Of a stretch of DNA of 64,000 nucleotides, positions 59,320 through 64,000 are shown one piece after another (the first letter of the stretch is position 1; every line of letters starts with the position of its first letter). Both the position numbers and the translations under genes were made by a program. Below the pieces are notes generated by a model, which worked only from the letters and a program-made list of their open reading frames with translations, searched no databases and was not told the origin of the DNA. Source of the stretch: Triatoma infestans (Eukaryota > Arthropoda > Insecta > Hemiptera > Reduviidae). The stretch lies in contig JAAEAF010001545.1 of assembly GCA_011037195.1 (NCBI GenBank), positions 1-64,000 on the forward strand, given 5' to 3'.

Positions 59320-59475
59320 AAATCTGATATGAAACACTCACACAACTTTCTCTTACTCCAGTTTTCAAAATTGTAATTTACAAATTTTATAATTAGTGTA
59401 CCACAATTGATGAAATTCGTCGGAGTTCGAAAACTGAAAAACTGTTCAGTAAAAGCGCACTTCCGTTAACTAAAT
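59320..59475 (+). repeat. Family A hairpin-end fragment
   Basis: TCTGATATGAAACACTCACA then ACTTTCTCTTACTCCAGTTT and CAGTAAAAGCGCACTTCCG. It stops abruptly where foldback B debris begins. Confidence 0.72.
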
Positions 59476-59479
59476 TTGC

Positions 59480-59626
59480 TCTGTGCAAGTCTGTGTTATC
59501 ACACTGTCTGAAAACGCATCTGAAGATAGGCGAACGCCCGAAACCGGTCGATGAACCCAAAAAAGCGGCTACCCCGGAAAATGTCTCTGATGCTTTCCAG
59601 CTCTCGGAACCAACCACCACAACAAT
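59480..59626. repeat. Foldback family B, right half
   Basis: GGCGAACGCCCGAAACCGGT, GAAAATGTCTCTGATGCTTT and ACCAACCACCACAAC. The left arm is missing. Confidence 0.75.
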
Positions 59627-60084
59627 AAATATATTCTGTTAAAATAATAACTACAAGTTATCTGCAAAGAATGTATAAAATTATTAATATATTGTGGAAA
59701 CTAGTTAGATTGATTTTACTTAAGGTTAATGCTTAAACTGGCACTGATGTTTACTGGTAGAATGTCTGAAAGAATTCACCAGTACTGATTCAGACTGTCT
59801 TGAAAGAATGCCTTCTCTTGTTAGTACAAATCTTCCCCTGTGAGAAAGGGTAGACAATGCTAAACGAGTTCTATGAACTCTAAAAGGCAATAGTGGCCTT
59901 CTACCTGAATAGTCCCTTTTGCCAGCAAATGTTACATTTTCTTCATAATTTGATAATTTCAAATTAAATATATTTTTATATTTTTGGCATCCATCACACC
60001 GTTAACCGATTTACTTCAAATTTAAAATCCCATCCATGCTTCCAATCTGCATTAATATTACATTGGTGGTAAACGTACATATTG

Positions 60085-60710
60085 GAATTAAGTGGTACTT
60101 TAGAGAAAAGCATAACGCTATTGTTCTCCCAACAAAAGTATTCAACAATAGTATAAATCGAATTTTCCCGGGAAAATGCTTTAAATAAAAGTGATTATAA
60201 TGATATTTATGTGTTGCAAGAAAATTATTGGAGCTGTTTTCAAGAAAAGCCCGAAAACTAAAAAAAAAAAATTCAGTTCCGTTTGATGGATTTTGTCCGA
60301 AATCTTCGTCACTGATGCGATTTAATTGCCTAACCGGAATATCAAGTTCAAACTTCCTGCGACTTTTCTTTTTTGAGATATTCTGTTAATATACAAACAA
60401 ATGGTCCTCACGCGTTGGTCTTGTAGCTAGCGCACTCGCCTTTCATGCGAGGATTCAGGGTTCGATCCCCGTTAGGGCAAAGTCGGTGTTGATCCAGCAT
60501 CGAGATAAAAAGTGGGAAGCTACGCTTAGTAGCGCCCTAGGTAGCGAAGGCCGGAACTAAACGGCATGGGAACTGCGGTGTGCTTACTACACTCCCCCTA
60601 TTCGAATCGCCGTCTGGCAAGCCTTGGCCCGTCATGGGCTGATACGCCATAGGTTTCTTTTTTTTTATACAAACAAATACAGAACATTCGCTAAAACTCC
60701 TAATAAGTAG
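60085..60710 (+). repeat. Family A, decayed copy, split by a SINE
   Basis: AAAATGCTTTAAATAAAAGT, GGAGCTGTTTTCAAGAAAAG and ACCGGAATATCAAGTTCAAA match the interior. The SINE at 60403 splits ATACAAACAAAT, and the copy resumes with ACATTCGCTAAAACTCC. Confidence 0.65.
60403..60666 (+). mobile_element. tRNA-derived SINE, family 2, with 12-bp target duplication
   Basis: A box-like TTGTAGCTAGCGCACTCGCC, B box AGGGTTCGATCCCC, body GATCCAGCATCGAGAT, GGCCGGAACTAAACGGCATG and TGGCAAGCCTTGGCCCG, ending in a T-run. ATACAAACAAAT lies exactly at 60391-60402 and 60667-60678. Confidence 0.9.
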
Positions 60711-60984
60711 TGCGATCGTGCATGATCTTAGTATTTCTCTTAGTAGAAGAAGAGAAACTAAAATATCATTTTTTTACTTTCTCTGCTGCCCAAAAGGGGT
60801 ATCTGTTGCCTGCAGTTACTTGGGGAGTAGCGACCCTCACGTGTTACCACACCATGCACTTCGTCAGAGCACTACACAATACACTTAAACTACATACACT
60901 CTACTCTTTACAGACAAGTGCAAACACAGTACAAAAACTACGGTCTCCGTCCCTAGTTAAAAGGCGTAAATCAAGGGAGAAGAA

Positions 60985-61470
60985 AGGGATTAGCTCAGTG
61001 GTAGCGCGTTACACTAGCAACGCGGAGATCCCGAGTTCCAGCGCAGCATGCTATCCTTAGATTTTCTCTTCCTAGGAGCCTCTACAACTCACTGTCCGGA
61101 TGATGGCCCCAAGCTGGTGTCAGGAGGTTGTGGTAAATCCGTAGGCTTGTCTTTGGCCGGGCCAGTGACCATTCTAGGCCTTCAAGTAGGGGACTTGTTC
61201 CCTCTACAAAATGGTACCATGGGATCGTGAGCCAGCCCGGCGGAGTTCTGTCTCCGCGCTCACGAGTTGAGGAAAGGTTTCGTGGTGGTCGAGGTTTTGC
61301 GATGATGATAGTAGAGTCCCAGTGTATCTGTTCTGTGGGAGGAAGTTGGTTGGTTTGTCTTCGGAAATAGTTCCGCCTTCTTCCAATCCCTCACAACAAC
61401 ATGTCCGGATGATGGGCAGTGTTGTCTGCCTACCTAGAGAACACCGCTTGGAGGCCGGCAATGCGCAGAG
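60985..61470 (+). mobile_element. tRNA-derived SINE, family 1, interrupted
   Basis: A box GATTAGCTCAGTGGTAG, B box CGAGTTCCAGCGCAG, body CCTTAGATTTTCTCTTCCTA. It is broken at 61107 by a 295-bp insertion and resumes with the duplicated TGTCCGGATGATGG and AACACCGCTTGGAGGCCGGC. Confidence 0.85.
61107..61401 (+). mobile_element. 295-bp GC-rich insertion inside the SINE
   Basis: Flanked by an exact 14-bp direct repeat TGTCCGGATGATGG (61093-61106, 61402-61415). It ends CTCACAACAACA, like an (ACA)n retroposon tail. GC content is well above the surroundings. The source is not recognised. It could be the 3' UTR of a LINE or a retroposed transcript. Confidence 0.7.
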
Positions 61471-61524
61471 AAGTGTATTTATTCTACGATTACAATCTAC
61501 AATCTACTTTCGCTGCCAATAAAA

Positions 61525-62120
61525 AAGGAAGAATTGCGATCGTATCAAATTTTCAATATCGATTTTTCAACGGATATACATACTTTGAGGTCCCCTGAGT
61601 CAGAAAAAGTGGTTGATAGATATTGGTGTGTGTGTATGTGTGTGGCCATCATAACTCAAAAAGGAAAATCGCAGAATGCTCAAACTTAATATTCAATTTA
61701 AGTGCTAACGCTAACATGGGACCCGTCAATAAGATTTCGAACTAATCAGCCAACTGGAAGTAATACTTGACTGATTGGATTTTTTAAGGTTTCTGCGACT
61801 TTGACGAAAATCTCTTATACCAAAGTTATTTTTTTAACTTGTAATTATTAAACTACCCATATAAAGAGCTATAGATTTTATTTTAATCATTTCTGGGAAA
61901 AATTCATTTAATGGGGGGGGGGTTGTTGTGGGGTTATGTTTTCCTCTAAAATGTTATTTTAGTTTATTTGTACAATTAAATAATATAATTAATATATGTA
62001 ATGTAATATAATAAAAATAATATAATTTAATTAATTAATTAAATAATAATATTAATTACAATGAAATATGATACGAAAAATCAGAGTTTGAAAAAAATTG
62101 GATCACCGTGAACTTTTTTG
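61525..62120 (-). repeat. Family A repeat, hairpin end missing
   Basis: AAGGAAGAATTGCGATCGTA, TTGAGGTCCCCTGAGTCAGA, a TGTGTGTGTATGTGTGTGG run at the usual place, and a G-run (61913-61921) where other copies have GGGGAGGGG. Confidence 0.68.
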
Positions 62121-62229
62121 TTTTTTCAGTTTTTTTTGGGGGGACTTTCTTCATTGAGATACCAACTTTTTTTTTTTTCCTACGCCATGACTTCGGCTAT
62201 TCAGCCATTTAGTAAAAAAGAACTGTCAG

Positions 62230-62816
62230 CGCTGGCGACTGATGTTGTTCGTTTAGTTGGATATCAAGGGGGTGAAATGTTATTGGTGTGTTGTTTTGTA
62301 ATGTAGTTTGTTGTAGCTCGAGCGGTTTAATAAAGATGCTTGTAAGCATATATGTTTAAGAGAGATGTATTAGTAATAATCAAGAAAGCACCACTGTTTT
62401 TTAAAATAAATACAATATATTATTCTCTATGCAAATTTAAGTACTTTACAAGATCACAACTATATCTTAATAAATCAGATGTTTATCTAGAATAAAGGCA
62501 AATCATTATCACTGGCACTGAGTTTAAGAGAGCGATTCCTGAAGCAAGTGTTCTGGCTTGAATGTCTTGAAGGAATGTCTTCTCTTCATAGTTCAAATCT
62601 TTTCAAATAATGCTGGTATGTCTGGTGGGAGTTTTATTGTTTTATCCTAACTGTTTCTTGCCCTTTGTCTCTTGGTTTGCATTGACCTAGATTGTAGTAC
62701 CTGGCTCTATCCCCATCACTAAAATACACTATTTGAACTAGCTAATTTTCACAAAATTATTTTTACTAAACTATTTTCCCAAACTATTTTTTTTCCATTT
62801 CGTTCTTCCACTACAG
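62230..62816 (-). repeat. Family D repeat, copy 2
   Basis: Inverted relative to copy 1 (51908-52800). GTATTAGTAATAATCAAGAA, ACCTAGATTGTAGTACC and TTCGTTCTTCCACTACAG are matched in reverse order. A partial relative lies at 59735-59945. Confidence 0.6.
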
Positions 62817-62934
62817 GGGTATCGGACGTGAACTAGCTAGCCTCCAAAGTAAGACACCAACAAATTTTATAAAATATAATATACTAACCATACATATAGA
62901 TGCTTATCACTTTTGTTTGAATTAGGTTTAAGGA

Positions 62935-63130
62935 ATAAATTCATTGGAGGGAAGAGTGCTTTCCACAGAAATGTAGTTTTTATAAAGTTTACATTTCCCC
63001 CCTCCCTTTCATGTATGTTGAAGACATAAAAATCTATTATGAATTGTATTTTAGGATAGGATTAATCGATTATAACTAACAATGTAAGTCGCAGTGACAG
63101 AAAGTCCTATGAATGTTTCACACCAAATTT
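62935..63130 (-). repeat. Family A, decayed copy
   Basis: Ends TGAATGTTTCACACCAAATTT with a T-run. The interior is poorly conserved. Confidence 0.45.
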
Positions 63131-63429
63131 TTTTTTTACGAAACAAGTTTTATTTTAATTCATTATTTTACTTAAACTAATTGTATTCTATTCAACCAAC
63201 TTTCTTTATTGTTGGATAGTTAAATTATATCCCTTGACTTGTGCATGTCATGTCAAAAACAAATAACTAAACATATTCGATGAAATCTTGCTATCACAAA
63301 ACTATGACAACATACCAGCTCAGTCAGTGCAGTAACATGACCGAACCTGCTTTTTTTTCTCCTGCCATGTACCACCCTTCTTCATCATTTTGATCATGCA
63401 TCCTCTGCCACGCGAACACTCCTTCCCTA

Positions 63430-63430
63430 C

Positions 63431-63462
<32 letters not shown>

Positions 63463-63472
63463 CACACACACA
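63430..63472. repeat. (AT)n(AC)n microsatellite
   Basis: About 20 bp of AT repeats followed by AC repeats, with one interruption. No gene nearby. Confidence 0.9.
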
Positions 63473-63789
63473 TAATTTCATATCACCAAGGATCACGTGA
63501 TGTCAGAAAGAAATACCCGACAAGGCAGTCGTGTTTGTTAAAAAAAAAAAAATATTTTTAGGATATCATTGGGATGTGGTTGCATCATGTCGCTTGTGAC
63601 AGTTTCAATATAGCTCTTCCAATTTCTCCCTTTACCCGTTACACTAAACCCGTAAATCTACCCAAGGTAGAACTGCCACACTGAATGATAACATTCATAC
63701 CCTCTTCGCACACAAATACTCAACAAAAAAACTCACTCTTTATTAAACCTGACCATTTTTTTCAAATATTGATTAAAAAAAAAAAATCT

Positions 63790-64000
63790 GGTGTGAAACA
63801 CTCACACAACTTTCTCTTACTCCAGTTCTCAAAATGATAATTGACAAATTTTATAGTTTGTGTACCAAATTTAATGAAATTCGTCGAAAACTGAAAAAAC
63901 TGTTCAGTAAAAGCGCACTTCCGGTTTACTAATTTTCTTGAAACTCAATCTATTTATTTCTAACTAATTATGTTTGGATGATAGAATTGTATAATCAACT
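63790..64000 (+). repeat. Family A repeat, cut by the window end
   Basis: Starts after an A-run with TCTGGTGTGAAACACTCACA and ACTTTCTCTTACTCCAGTTC and runs to the window end. It looks the least decayed of the copies over the shared part. Confidence 0.78.

Overview
The window is AT-rich eukaryotic DNA. It carries one recognisable host gene, interrupted by introns and surrounded by transposable-element remnants. The gene is on the minus strand, in nine exons with GT-AG borders between 38550 and 19917. It encodes the membrane-spanning segment, juxtamembrane region and complete tyrosine-kinase domain of a discoidin domain receptor (Ddr). The extracellular discoidin exons were not found, so they should lie beyond position 64000, behind an intron longer than 25 kb. 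The mix of non-LTR retrotransposons, Helitrons, PIF/Harbinger and hAT relatives, tRNA-derived SINEs and long poly-T tracts points to an insect. A hemipteran is possible, but I cannot fix the order from sequence alone.

Layout. 1-929: Helitron running off the left edge. 1.3-2.9 kb: LINE remnant and two SINE families. 4.4-4.94 kb: hAT-type non-autonomous element with a perfect 8-bp target duplication. 5.2-7.2 kb: LINE (ORF1 plus endonuclease) split by a second, reversed LINE. 8.05-9.2 kb: 5'-truncated LINE with poly-A tail and 13-bp target duplication. 10.9-13.8 kb: LINE tail and the best full-length copy of an unclassified repeat called family A here. 14-19.9 kb: extremely T-rich DNA downstream of the Ddr stop codon, plausibly its 3' UTR and flank.

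19.9-38.6 kb: Ddr. Its introns hold SINEs, an R4/Dong-like LINE tail, a hAT-type element, a near-complete deletion-derivative Helitron, another LINE tail and a long copy of family A. 38.9-40.5 kb: a nest of three elements (large inverted arms, a PIF/Harbinger derivative with an intact spliced 66-codon reading frame, and a foldback element in that frame's intron). 43.1-45.5 kb: another foldback, a PIF/Harbinger transposase fragment between inverted repeats, and a possible RNase H remnant. 47.6-48.26 kb: an unexplained GC-richer island. 50-64 kb: hAT-like ends, more family A copies, a second two-copy repeat (family D), SINEs and a LINE tail.

Apart from Ddr nothing here looks like a functioning host gene. 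The most unusual observation is family A, seen about 14 times. One end carries a small hairpin beside an A/T tract, and a microsatellite sits at the same internal place in every long copy. No multi-gene system was recognised.
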